Source: Bacteroidales bacterium Bact_09 | GTDB taxonomy: Bacteria > Bacteroidota > Bacteroidia > Bacteroidales > UBA932 | DNA length: 53,073 nucleotides | Assembly: GCA_001603455.1 (NCBI GenBank) | Contig: LUZA01000004.1 | Coordinates: 1-53,073, forward strand | Reading direction: 5' to 3' | In this document: piece by piece, positions 1-6,364 of the stretch | Layout: each line of letters opens with the position of its first letter | Numbering within the stretch: position 1 is the first letter of the stretch | Notes under the pieces: model-generated | The model's database searches: none | Told to the model about the DNA's origin: nothing | What the model saw: the letters and a program-made list of their open reading frames with translations, nothing else | Translations under genes and position numbers: made by a program

Positions 1-13
1 GATTTTATTAACA

Positions 14-42
14 CAAAAGTAATAAAAAAAAGCCTACATTTG
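14..42. promoter_or_regulatory. Divergent pair of Bacteroidota -7 elements
   Basis: TACTTTTG on the minus strand (21-14) and TACATTTG on the plus strand (35-42) both match TAnnTTTG. They point outward and are 13 bp apart. The plus element ends 23 bases before the ATG at 65. The minus element would serve a gene lying left of the window. No clear -33 TTG is seen for either. Confidence 0.55.
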
Positions 43-64
43 TTAGCAACAAATTATTATACAG

Positions 65-550
65 ATGAAAGGGTTTAATATTGGAGTTTATTTGCGCCGC
101 GTGCTTAAATACATCATATTTTATACGATTTTGATAATGGCCATGCTGGCCATTGTCTATTTTACCAGCGACCATCCCAGCACAACTTTCTGGGAACTGA
201 TACAGCCCGAACAACAAAAAAACCTGATCATACTGATCGTGGCCTTTTCGGTTGTGTATCCTTTCATTGGGTTCTCAAAAAAAGAGATCTACACCAACCG
301 GCCCATGGCAGAAGATAAAGAAACGGTAATCTGCATTGTTGGTGAGTCGGGGTTTATACTGGTTTCGGACCAGGACGGGAAGATGGTTTTTAAGGCCAAA
401 CGCATAACAATGCGGATTTTCCGCGTTTTTGAAGATAAGATCACGATCAAATACAACGATAATCCCCTGATCATTGAGGGAATGCGCCGGGATATGCAAC
501 GGATCGCCCGTCATTTGGAACTTTTTTTTCAACAATCACAGGAAAAATAG
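65..550 (+). CDS. Small two-helix membrane protein, unknown function
   Basis: This 161-residue protein has two predicted membrane segments, near residues 14-33 and 52-70. A soluble C-terminal domain of about 85 residues follows, which appears to alternate beta strands with a final amphipathic helix. Two inner-membrane helices with a cytoplasmic tail are the simplest reading, because the first helix is preceded by Arg-Arg and Lys. I do not recognise a named family, though the layout resembles conserved Bacteroidales hypothetical proteins. It has its own -7 element 23 bases upstream and is convergent with sdhC, with only seven bases between the two stop codons. No enzyme motif is visible. Confidence 0.75.
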   Translation: MKGFNIGVYLRRVLKYIIFYTILIMAMLAIVYFTSDHPSTTFWELIQPEQQKNLIILIVAFSVVYPFIGFSKKEIYTNRPMAEDKETVICIVGESGFILVSDQDGKMVFKAKRITMRIFRVFEDKITIKYNDNPLIIEGMRRDMQRIARHLELFFQQSQEK

Positions 551-557
551 GCTTTCA

Positions 558-1205
558 TCAGAAGAACATGCACCAGAGCACAATAAGCGTAAATCCTGCA
601 AAAAGCAGGGTGGCATAAACAAATGAGACCTTTCTGAGAATGGGCAGGAGACGTTGGTTATTCAGTCCAAGGGTCTGAAAGGCAGACCAGAACCCGTGAG
701 TCAGATGGAACCAGAGCGCGGTAAACCAGAGAATATAGCAGATGCCCACCCATGGTGTCCCCAGGTACCCTGTAACCAGCGTGTATCCGTCCTGGGCTTC
801 TCCGCCGGTAATCTGCTGCCATTGCATTTTTGTCCAGAATTGCGAAAGATGTAAGACCAGGAATCCCAGGATAATAAAGCCCAGCACCAGCATGTTGCGC
901 GATGCCCAGTGATTCGGTCCAAGGCCTCTGGACTTATTTCCTGCAGCGTAAGGGACCGGACGTGTTTTGCGGTTGCGCAGGGTAAGGATAAAAGAGTAGC
1001 CTATATGCACGATAAATCCAATGGCAAGGACAGGGACCATGATCTGTACAAAAGGATTGGTCCCCATAAATTCCGTAACGGTTCCATAAACTTCCGGACC
1101 AGCCAGTATGGTCAGGTTGGCCGACACATGAAGGGTCAGGAACAGGATCAGAAAGAGTCCCGTCACGCTCATGATCGCTTTTTTTGCAATGGATGATGAC
1201 ATCAT
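558..1205 (-). CDS. sdhC: Succinate dehydrogenase/fumarate reductase cytochrome b subunit (b558 type)
   Basis: This is an integral membrane diheme cytochrome b that would anchor the SdhAB catalytic pair and pass electrons between succinate/fumarate and quinone. Five hydrophobic segments are visible. Candidate heme-ligand histidines lie in LHVSANL, HIGYSF, LHLSQFW and WFHLTHGFW, as in the Bacteroidota/epsilon-type b558 family. The start is placed at the ATG pair 1205/1202, because an upstream ATG at 1226 overlaps the -7 element at 1231-1224. The protein is then about 215 residues, normal for the family. The oddity is that sdhA and sdhB do not follow: the gene runs straight into a convergent unrelated gene, so the complex must be completed from elsewhere. 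Confidence 0.9.
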   Translation of the reverse strand: MMSSSIAKKAIMSVTGLFLILFLTLHVSANLTILAGPEVYGTVTEFMGTNPFVQIMVPVLAIGFIVHIGYSFILTLRNRKTRPVPYAAGNKSRGLGPNHWASRNMLVLGFIILGFLVLHLSQFWTKMQWQQITGGEAQDGYTLVTGYLGTPWVGICYILWFTALWFHLTHGFWSAFQTLGLNNQRLLPILRKVSFVYATLLFAGFTLIVLWCMFF

Positions 1206-1223
1206 GTATAGGAGTATGTAAGA

Positions 1224-1253
1224 CAAAGATACACGGATTTTTATTTATCTTTG
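1224..1253. promoter_or_regulatory. Mirrored divergent -7 elements between sdhC and pyrH
   Basis: TATCTTTG occurs on the minus strand at 1231-1224 and on the plus strand at 1246-1253, separated by 14 bp, so the two form an inverted repeat. The plus element ends six bases before the pyrH ATG at 1260. The minus element ends 18 bases before the sdhC ATG at 1205. The spacing leaves no room for two polymerases to bind at once. Confidence 0.65.
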
Positions 1254-1259
1254 TAAGAT

Positions 1260-1979
1260 ATGAAGGACAAATCTATGAAGTATTCTTCCATATTACTGAA
1301 ATTGAGCGGAGAAAGTCTCGGAGGCGGGAACGGACAAGGACTTGATCCCAAGGTGCTTGAACGTTATGCTCTGGAGATCAAACCCTTGGCCGTAGCCGGG
1401 GTTCGCATAGCCATCGTTGTGGGTGGCGGGAATATTTTCAGGGGCCTGCAGGGAATAGGAAAAGGCTTTGACCGCGTGCACGGGGACCAGATGGGAATGC
1501 TTGCCACGACCATCAACAGCATTGCCCTTGCCGGGGCGCTCCGTTTACAGGAAATGAAAGCCCAGGTATTTACGGCGACCCCCATGCCGGCTATAGCCCG
1601 GTATTACCGGCGTGACGAAGCATTGCGCGAAATGGAGAAAGGGACCATAGTCCTGCTGTCCGGAGGAACGGGAAATCCGTTTTTCACGACCGATTCTGCT
1701 GCGGCCCTCAGGGCGGTAGAACTGGGCGTGGATGCAGTCCTAAAGGGTACCCGCGTGGATGGTGTGTATAGCGCCGATCCGGAAAAGGACCCCCATGCCG
1801 TAAGATTTGAATCGTTGACTTTCAACCAGGTTTTACAGAAAAATCTGAAGGTCATGGATCTGACGGCCTTTACCCTTTGCTGGGAGAATAACATGCCCAT
1901 AGTGGTATTTAACATGAACGTCAAAGGCAATTTGGACAAATTGGTCCGCGGACAGAAAACAGGAACAATCGTAAAATAA
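1260..1979 (+). CDS. pyrH: UMP kinase
   Basis: This enzyme phosphorylates UMP to UDP with ATP in pyrimidine nucleotide synthesis and acts as a cytoplasmic hexamer. The 239 residues fit the bacterial amino-acid-kinase fold. KLSGES lies near residues 14-19, VGGGNIFRG near 54-62, and the acidic TDSAAALRA segment in the C-terminal half. The ATG at 1275 (MKYSSILLKLSG) matches the usual bacterial start better, but 1260 is also possible because the -7 element ends just upstream of it. The gene is followed after eight bases by frr, the common pyrH-frr arrangement. Confidence 0.96.
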   Translation: MKDKSMKYSSILLKLSGESLGGGNGQGLDPKVLERYALEIKPLAVAGVRIAIVVGGGNIFRGLQGIGKGFDRVHGDQMGMLATTINSIALAGALRLQEMKAQVFTATPMPAIARYYRRDEALREMEKGTIVLLSGGTGNPFFTTDSAAALRAVELGVDAVLKGTRVDGVYSADPEKDPHAVRFESLTFNQVLQKNLKVMDLTAFTLCWENNMPIVVFNMNVKGNLDKLVRGQKTGTIVK

Positions 1980-1987
1980 TATACGTT

Positions 1988-2554
1988 ATGGAAATTAGTG
2001 ATGCAAAAAAAGTGTTGGAACAGGTTAAAGGAAAGATGCAGAAAGCCGTAGAATACCTTGAGAATGAATTGGCCACTTATCGTGTAGGGAAAGCCAATCC
2101 GGCTATTTTTTCGGGAATTCATGTGGATTACTACGGGACACCCACACCACTGACGCAGGTATCCAGTATTTCGGTACCGGATGCCCGTACCATGATTATT
2201 CAGCCCTGGGAGAAGAATCTGATTCCGTTGATAGAAAAGGCAATCATGGCAGCTAACCTGGGTTTTACACCGCAAAACAATGGGGAGATTATCCGCATCA
2301 TTGTTCCTCCGCTTACGGAAGAACGTCGCCGCGAACTGGTAAAGAAAGCCAGGGCCGAGGGAGAAAATGCCCGCATCAGTATCCGTAACGCACGCCGGGA
2401 CGGGGTGGAATTCCTTAAAAGGTATCAGAAAGACGGCCTGGCAGAGGATATCGTAAAAGACACCGAAGGTTTTATCCAAAAAGAAGTAGACGGCTTTTCC
2501 AAAAAAGTGGAAGAGGTTCTTGTAGCGAAGGAAAAAGAGATTATGACGGTTTGA
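1988..2554 (+). CDS. frr: Ribosome recycling factor
   Basis: This factor works with EF-G to split the post-termination ribosome and release mRNA and tRNA. The length of 188 residues is typical. The first half carries the conserved ATYRVGKANPAIF and YYGTPTPLTQVSSISVPDART segments. The long helical C-terminal half includes PPLTEERRRELVKKA. The gene lies eight bases after pyrH and is almost certainly on the same transcript. Its TGA stop sits inside a small palindrome shared with the convergent pgk gene. Confidence 0.97.
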   Translation: MEISDAKKVLEQVKGKMQKAVEYLENELATYRVGKANPAIFSGIHVDYYGTPTPLTQVSSISVPDARTMIIQPWEKNLIPLIEKAIMAANLGFTPQNNGEIIRIIVPPLTEERRRELVKKARAEGENARISIRNARRDGVEFLKRYQKDGLAEDIVKDTEGFIQKEVDGFSKKVEEVLVAKEKEIMTV

Positions 2555-2566
2555 GGTTCCACCTCA
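2552..2566. terminator. Short palindrome holding both convergent stop codons
   Basis: TGAGGT (2552-2557) pairs with ACCTCA (2561-2566) around a three-base loop. The TGA of frr and the TGA of pgk (read as TCA on plus) are the outer ends of the stem. No run of T follows on either strand, so it would be at most a weak terminator or pause site. Confidence 0.3.
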
Positions 2567-3820
2567 TTCACGGATAGCCTGGATGCCGGGCAGCACTTTA
2601 CCTTCCAGGTATTCCAGCATGGCACCGCCTCCGGTCGATACGTAACTGACTTTGTCTGCATACCCCATCTGGGTGATAGCAGCCACCGAATCACCGCCTC
2701 CTACCAAAGAGAAGGAGCCTTTAGCCGTAGCCTGTGCAACAAATTCCACAAGATGCAGCGTCCCGTTTGCAAAAGCCGGCATTTCAAAAACTCCGGCAGG
2801 GCCATTCCAGAGAATGGTCTTAGAATCCATGATCACTTTTTGCCATGTTTCCAGGGCCCGGGGCCCCACGTCCATTCCCCTCCAGCCGTCCGGGATCCGG
2901 TCAACCGGACAAATTTTTGTGTTGGCACCGTTGTCAAAGGCATCGGCAGCCACCACATCTTCGGATATATAGATTTTTACGCCTTTATCTCTGGCTTTTC
3001 GCAGGATTCCCAGAGCCAGCGGCATCTGGTCTTCTTCGCATAGTGAGTCCCCTATGCGGCCTCCGCGGGCTTTGATAAAGGTGAAACTCATGCCGCCCCC
3101 TATGATCATATTGTCCACTTTATCCAGCAAATGTTCTATGATGGCAATCTTGCCCGATACTTTGGCCCCTCCCAGGATGGCGGTCACGGGATGTTCGGGG
3201 GACACCAGTAATTTGTCTATGGCTTTGATCTCTCCTTCCATCAGGCAGCCGTACATTTTATCGTTGGGAAAATGAGCTGCAATAAGCGTTGTTGAAGCAT
3301 GGGCCCGGTGAGCTGTTCCAAAGGCATCGTTGATGTAACAATCTGCGTAAGAAGCCAGGGTGGCAGTGAATTTCTTCTGACTTTCCTTCACAGCAGCCTT
3401 GGCAGCCTTCTTTTCCTTTTCAGAAGCATCTTCAGCCAGTCCGCGCGGCTTGCCTTCCTCTTCGGCATAAAAACGGAGGTTTTCAAGCAGCAGGACTTGT
3501 CCGGCTTTCAGGGCTGCTGCCATTTGGGCAGCTTTTTTCCCCATACAGTCGGGAGCGAAAAGGACAGGGGTTCCCAGTTGTTTTTCAATTTCTGCAATGA
3601 TATGCCGCAGGGAAAACGTGTCCTCGGCTTTCTTGGGACGTCCCAGATGGGACATCAGGATGAGAGATCCGCCTTGTTCCAATACTTTTTTCAGGGTGGG
3701 AATGGCAGCCCGGATACGGGTGTTGTCGGTCACCTGAAAGTCTGCGCTCAAAGGCACATTGAAATCTACACGCACAATAGCGCGTTTTCCCTTAAAATCG
3801 TAAGTGCTGATGTTTTGCAT
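2564..3820 (-). CDS. pgk: Phosphoglycerate kinase
   Basis: This glycolytic enzyme interconverts 1,3-bisphosphoglycerate plus ADP with 3-phosphoglycerate plus ATP. At 418 residues it is full length. The N-terminal substrate domain shows VRVDFNVPL and SHLGRPK. The C-terminal nucleotide domain shows [19 protein letters not shown] and [10 protein letters not shown] Lys- and Glu-rich insert ([19 protein letters not shown]) lies near residues 122-140, of a kind I recall in Bacteroidota PGKs. It is a single-gene unit with its own -7 element, divergent from a methyltransferase gene. Confidence 0.97.
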   Translation of the reverse strand: MQNISTYDFKGKRAIVRVDFNVPLSADFQVTDNTRIRAAIPTLKKVLEQGGSLILMSHLGRPKKAEDTFSLRHIIAEIEKQLGTPVLFAPDCMGKKAAQMAAALKAGQVLLLENLRFYAEEEGKPRGLAEDASEKEKKAAKAAVKESQKKFTATLASYADCYINDAFGTAHRAHASTTLIAAHFPNDKMYGCLMEGEIKAIDKLLVSPEHPVTAILGGAKVSGKIAIIEHLLDKVDNMIIGGGMSFTFIKARGGRIGDSLCEEDQMPLALGILRKARDKGVKIYISEDVVAADAFDNGANTKICPVDRIPDGWRGMDVGPRALETWQKVIMDSKTILWNGPAGVFEMPAFANGTLHLVEFVAQATAKGSFSLVGGGDSVAAITQMGYADKVSYVSTGGGAMLEYLEGKVLPGIQAIRE

Positions 3821-3842
3821 TTCTTCCGGTATTTGAATGGAG

Positions 3843-3869
3843 CAAAGATACTTTTTTTATATATCTTTA
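3843..3869. promoter_or_regulatory. Mirrored divergent -7 elements between pgk and the methyltransferase
   Basis: TATCTTTG lies on the minus strand at 3850-3843, ending 22 bases before the pgk ATG. TATCTTTA lies on the plus strand at 3862-3869, ending exactly four bases before the methyltransferase ATG at 3874. The two are 11 bp apart and form an inverted repeat. Confidence 0.65.
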
Positions 3870-3873
3870 CCTT

Positions 3874-4770
3874 ATGCAACTATTATGCCCTGTGTCCTGG
3901 CCTGATTACCAGCTGGTGGATTGCGGAAACGGAGAGAAGCTGGAAAGGTTCGGACCGTATTTTGTTATACGACCCGAACCAAAGGCGTTGTGGGCAAGTT
4001 CGGTTCCCAATCGGCAGTGGATAGATCGTGCCCACGTCCATTTTATTCAGGGTACCGGATTTGGCAGGGCAGGAAAGGAAGACAGCGGTACCTGGGAAAA
4101 GCTGAAAAAGATGCCTGACCATTGGGTCATCCAATATAAAAAGCTTTTCAGATTACGCTTGAGCCTGACATCATTCAAGCACGTGGGGGTTTTTCCCGAA
4201 CAGGCGCCCAACTGGGATTTTGTTTATCATGGTGTGCAAAAAATACGGGGGAGAGAGCCGCAGTTTGTACCCAGGGTCCTGAATTTGTTTGCCTATACGG
4301 GGGCGGCATCGCTGGCTGCCCGTGCTGCAGGGGCAGAAGTGGTTCATTTGGATGCAGTGCGGCAGGTGATTTCCTGGAGTCGGGAGAATATGGAATTGAG
4401 TGGCATGTCGGGGATTCGCTGGATTTTGGAAGATGCTTTCAAATTTGTCAAAAGGGAAGTCCGGCGAGGAAATACATACCAGGGATTGATCCTGGACCCG
4501 CCTGCATACGGGCACGGGCCGGAGGGAGAAAGGTGGAAGCTGGACGATAGCCTTTATACCCTTTTACGGGAGTGTTCGCACATTCTGGCAAAGGAAAATG
4601 CTTTTATGGTCCTGAATTTGTATTCAAACGGTTATTCGGCCTTGCTTGCCGATTCACTGGCCAAGGAATGTTTCCCCGGAAATGGGAATTATACGTTTGG
4701 AGAATTGTACCTCAAAGACGACAAGGGCAAAAAATTGCCATTGAGCGTGTTCTCAAGACTTGAATTGTAA
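3874..4770 (+). CDS. Class I SAM-dependent methyltransferase, RlmI/RlmK-like
   Basis: This is probably an RNA-base methyltransferase. The 298-residue protein has an N-terminal region of about 125 residues, then a Rossmann-fold SAM domain. Motif I is LNLFAYTGAASLAAR, with an acidic motif II in VVHLDAVRQ. DPPAYGHG is the catalytic/target-base motif IV of the RlmI/YccW type. It lacks an obvious N-terminal PUA domain, so the exact substrate is unclear. The start at 3874 is placed exactly four bases after the -7 element, implying a leaderless mRNA. It is followed after 20 bases by lgt, probably on the same transcript. Confidence 0.85.
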   Translation: MQLLCPVSWPDYQLVDCGNGEKLERFGPYFVIRPEPKALWASSVPNRQWIDRAHVHFIQGTGFGRAGKEDSGTWEKLKKMPDHWVIQYKKLFRLRLSLTSFKHVGVFPEQAPNWDFVYHGVQKIRGREPQFVPRVLNLFAYTGAASLAARAAGAEVVHLDAVRQVISWSRENMELSGMSGIRWILEDAFKFVKREVRRGNTYQGLILDPPAYGHGPEGERWKLDDSLYTLLRECSHILAKENAFMVLNLYSNGYSALLADSLAKECFPGNGNYTFGELYLKDDKGKKLPLSVFSRLEL

Positions 4771-4790
4771 ATTGTATAAATAAAAAAGTA

Positions 4791-5666
4791 ATGAATCTTT
4801 TGGCCGTTTACTGGGATGTGGATCCTGTTATTTTCTCGTTGGGAAAGATAGAGATCCGTTATTACAGTTTGTTTTTTGTCATAGCTTTTGCGATAGGGTA
4901 TCAAATTTTTAAATATTTCTTTAAACGGGAAGAAGTCCCGCTCAAATTGCTGGATCCCCTGCTCTATACGCTGATCATAGGGACGCTGGTGGGGGCACGT
5001 CTGGGCCATTGCCTTTTTTACCAGCCAGATTATTACCTGGCCAATCCCATAGAAATACTCTACGTATGGGAAGGAGGTCTTGCCTCGCACGGCGGGGCGA
5101 TTGCCCTGCTGTTGGCCATGTGGTGGTTTGCACACCATTATGGCAGAAAAAATCAGTTCAGTTTTCTCTGGATCATGGACCGGCTGGGAATCACTGTTGC
5201 CCTGGCAGGTTTTTTTATACGTATGGGAAACCTCATGAATTCAGAGATTTACGGTAATGAAACCAGCTTACCCTGGGGTTTTGTATTTCTGCGTAGAGGA
5301 GAACTCGTGGCCAAGCACCCCACACAATTGTACGAAGGTCTTTCATACTTGTTACTCTTTATTCTACTGCTGTTTCTATATCGTAAAAGACTTCCGAAGC
5401 TCAAGGAGGGAACGCTTTTCGGGATCTTCCTGCTGGTATTGTTTGCCGCCCGGTTCTTCATTGAATATATCAAAGAGCCTCAGGTGGCTTTTGAAGAGAA
5501 CATGGCACTAAACATGGGACAGATTTTAAGCATTCCTTTTATCTTTGCAGGCGCCATTCTGTTACTTTACAGTATTATGCGGGGCAAACCGGCTATGCAT
5601 ACAAATCTGCAGGAAAAGAAACAGGATAAACAACCACCGCTAAGTACCACCCGAGGAACCTATTGA
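4791..5666 (+). CDS. lgt: Prolipoprotein diacylglyceryl transferase
   Basis: This inner-membrane enzyme moves diacylglyceryl from phosphatidylglycerol to the lipobox cysteine, the first step of lipoprotein maturation. At 291 residues with about seven membrane helices it fits the family. GGLASHGGAIA (with the HGG seen in active enzymes), the signature RMGNLMNSEIYG, and KHPTQLYEG are all present. The Lys/Gln-rich C-terminal tail (about residues 265-291) is poorly conserved in general. Several lipobox proteins encoded in this window (17, 19 and 20 residues before the Cys) are expected substrates. Confidence 0.96.
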   Translation: MNLLAVYWDVDPVIFSLGKIEIRYYSLFFVIAFAIGYQIFKYFFKREEVPLKLLDPLLYTLIIGTLVGARLGHCLFYQPDYYLANPIEILYVWEGGLASHGGAIALLLAMWWFAHHYGRKNQFSFLWIMDRLGITVALAGFFIRMGNLMNSEIYGNETSLPWGFVFLRRGELVAKHPTQLYEGLSYLLLFILLLFLYRKRLPKLKEGTLFGIFLLVLFAARFFIEYIKEPQVAFEENMALNMGQILSIPFIFAGAILLLYSIMRGKPAMHTNLQEKKQDKQPPLSTTRGTY

Positions 5667-5683
5667 TTCCATAACGCAATATT

Positions 5684-6142
5684 ATGCCCAAAGCAAAGTC
5701 TCAGGTCGTGATTAAAAATAAGCGCGCGTCCTATGAATATGAATTTATAGACACGTATACGGCTGGCATTGTCCTTACCGGAACAGAGATCAAATCCATC
5801 CGGGCGGGAAAAGCCTCGCTGGTGGATTCGTATTGTTATTTTGTAGGAAAAGAACTGTATGTCAAGAATATGAATATTTCCGATTACTGGTGGGGGTCCT
5901 TTAACAAACATGACCCCCGCCGTGACCGGAAGTTACTCCTAACACGGCATGAACTGAACAAACTCTACCGGGCTACCCGGGAAAAAGGGTTCACCATAGT
6001 GGTAACCAAACTATTCATTGCCGATAACGGGTATGCTAAACTCAATATCGCACTGGCCCGTGGTAAACGGAAATACGATAAAAGAGAATCTATAAAAGAA
6101 AAGGATCAGAGAAGGGAATCGAACCGGACGGCCCGTCTCTGA
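5684..6142 (+). CDS. smpB: SsrA-binding protein
   Basis: SmpB binds tmRNA and carries it to stalled ribosomes for trans-translation. The core is typical: [25 protein letters not shown], the KLLLTRHEL segment and [14 protein letters not shown]-like text (here [15 protein letters not shown]). The basic C-terminal tail, which enters the mRNA channel, ends in ESNRTARL. The DNA encoding this tail doubles as the left arm and loop of a bidirectional terminator (6103-6153), so the last 13 or so codons are under a second constraint. The ssrA RNA gene itself is not in the window. Confidence 0.95.
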   Translation: MPKAKSQVVIKNKRASYEYEFIDTYTAGIVLTGTEIKSIRAGKASLVDSYCYFVGKELYVKNMNISDYWWGSFNKHDPRRDRKLLLTRHELNKLYRATREKGFTIVVTKLFIADNGYAKLNIALARGKRKYDKRESIKEKDQRRESNRTARL

Positions 6143-6153
6143 TCCCGTTTTTT
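6103..6153. terminator. Bidirectional terminator overlapping the end of smpB
   Basis: GGATCAGAGA (6103-6112) pairs perfectly with TCTCTGATCC (6136-6145). After one mismatch the stem extends by GGG/CCC. On the plus strand it is followed by CG and six T (6148-6153). On the minus strand the tail complementary to 6085-6102 is also T-rich. It closes both the plus-strand smpB transcript and the minus-strand operon ending with the 58-codon gene. The left arm and loop are smpB coding sequence, and the stop codon lies within the right arm. Confidence 0.75.
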
Positions 6154-6158
6154 GATCA

Positions 6159-6335
6159 TTATTTGCTTGCTCCGGGGAAAGGAACAAAGAGGGCAACGCC
6201 AATGATGGCCAGAAGGAAAACCAGGGGGATCACAATAGCCCACCAAGATATGCCCCAGGCTTCCATGGCGGCCCAAAATCCGTTCTCCTGAAATATCAGA
6301 TACCATTGTCCGGGTGTAATAAAAGGAATGATCAT
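6159..6335 (-). CDS. 58-residue single-helix membrane protein, unknown
   Basis: An ATG at 6335 opens a 58-codon frame ending in TAA at 6159-6161. The product begins MIIPFITPGQWYLIF and is rich in Trp (W11, W21, W27, W31, W32). One strong hydrophobic helix runs from about residue 31 to 52, and the end is a short PFPGASK tail. Support for a real gene: it starts 29 bases after gcvP stops, its composition is that of a membrane protein rather than random sequence, and the terminator lies 13 bases after its stop instead of after gcvP. I do not recognise the family. It could be a small envelope factor linked to the upstream shape genes, but that is only inference from position. Confidence 0.6.
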   Translation of the reverse strand: MIIPFITPGQWYLIFQENGFWAAMEAWGISWWAIVIPLVFLLAIIGVALFVPFPGASK

Positions 6336-6364
6336 AACTGTTCGTTTTTATATTAGATACAATT

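Noticed and set aside
6103-6145. A tRNA-like T-arm (GGTTCGATTCC) on the minus strand
   Set aside because: The flanking bases cannot form the T stem or the acceptor stem; the sequence is smpB coding and terminator.
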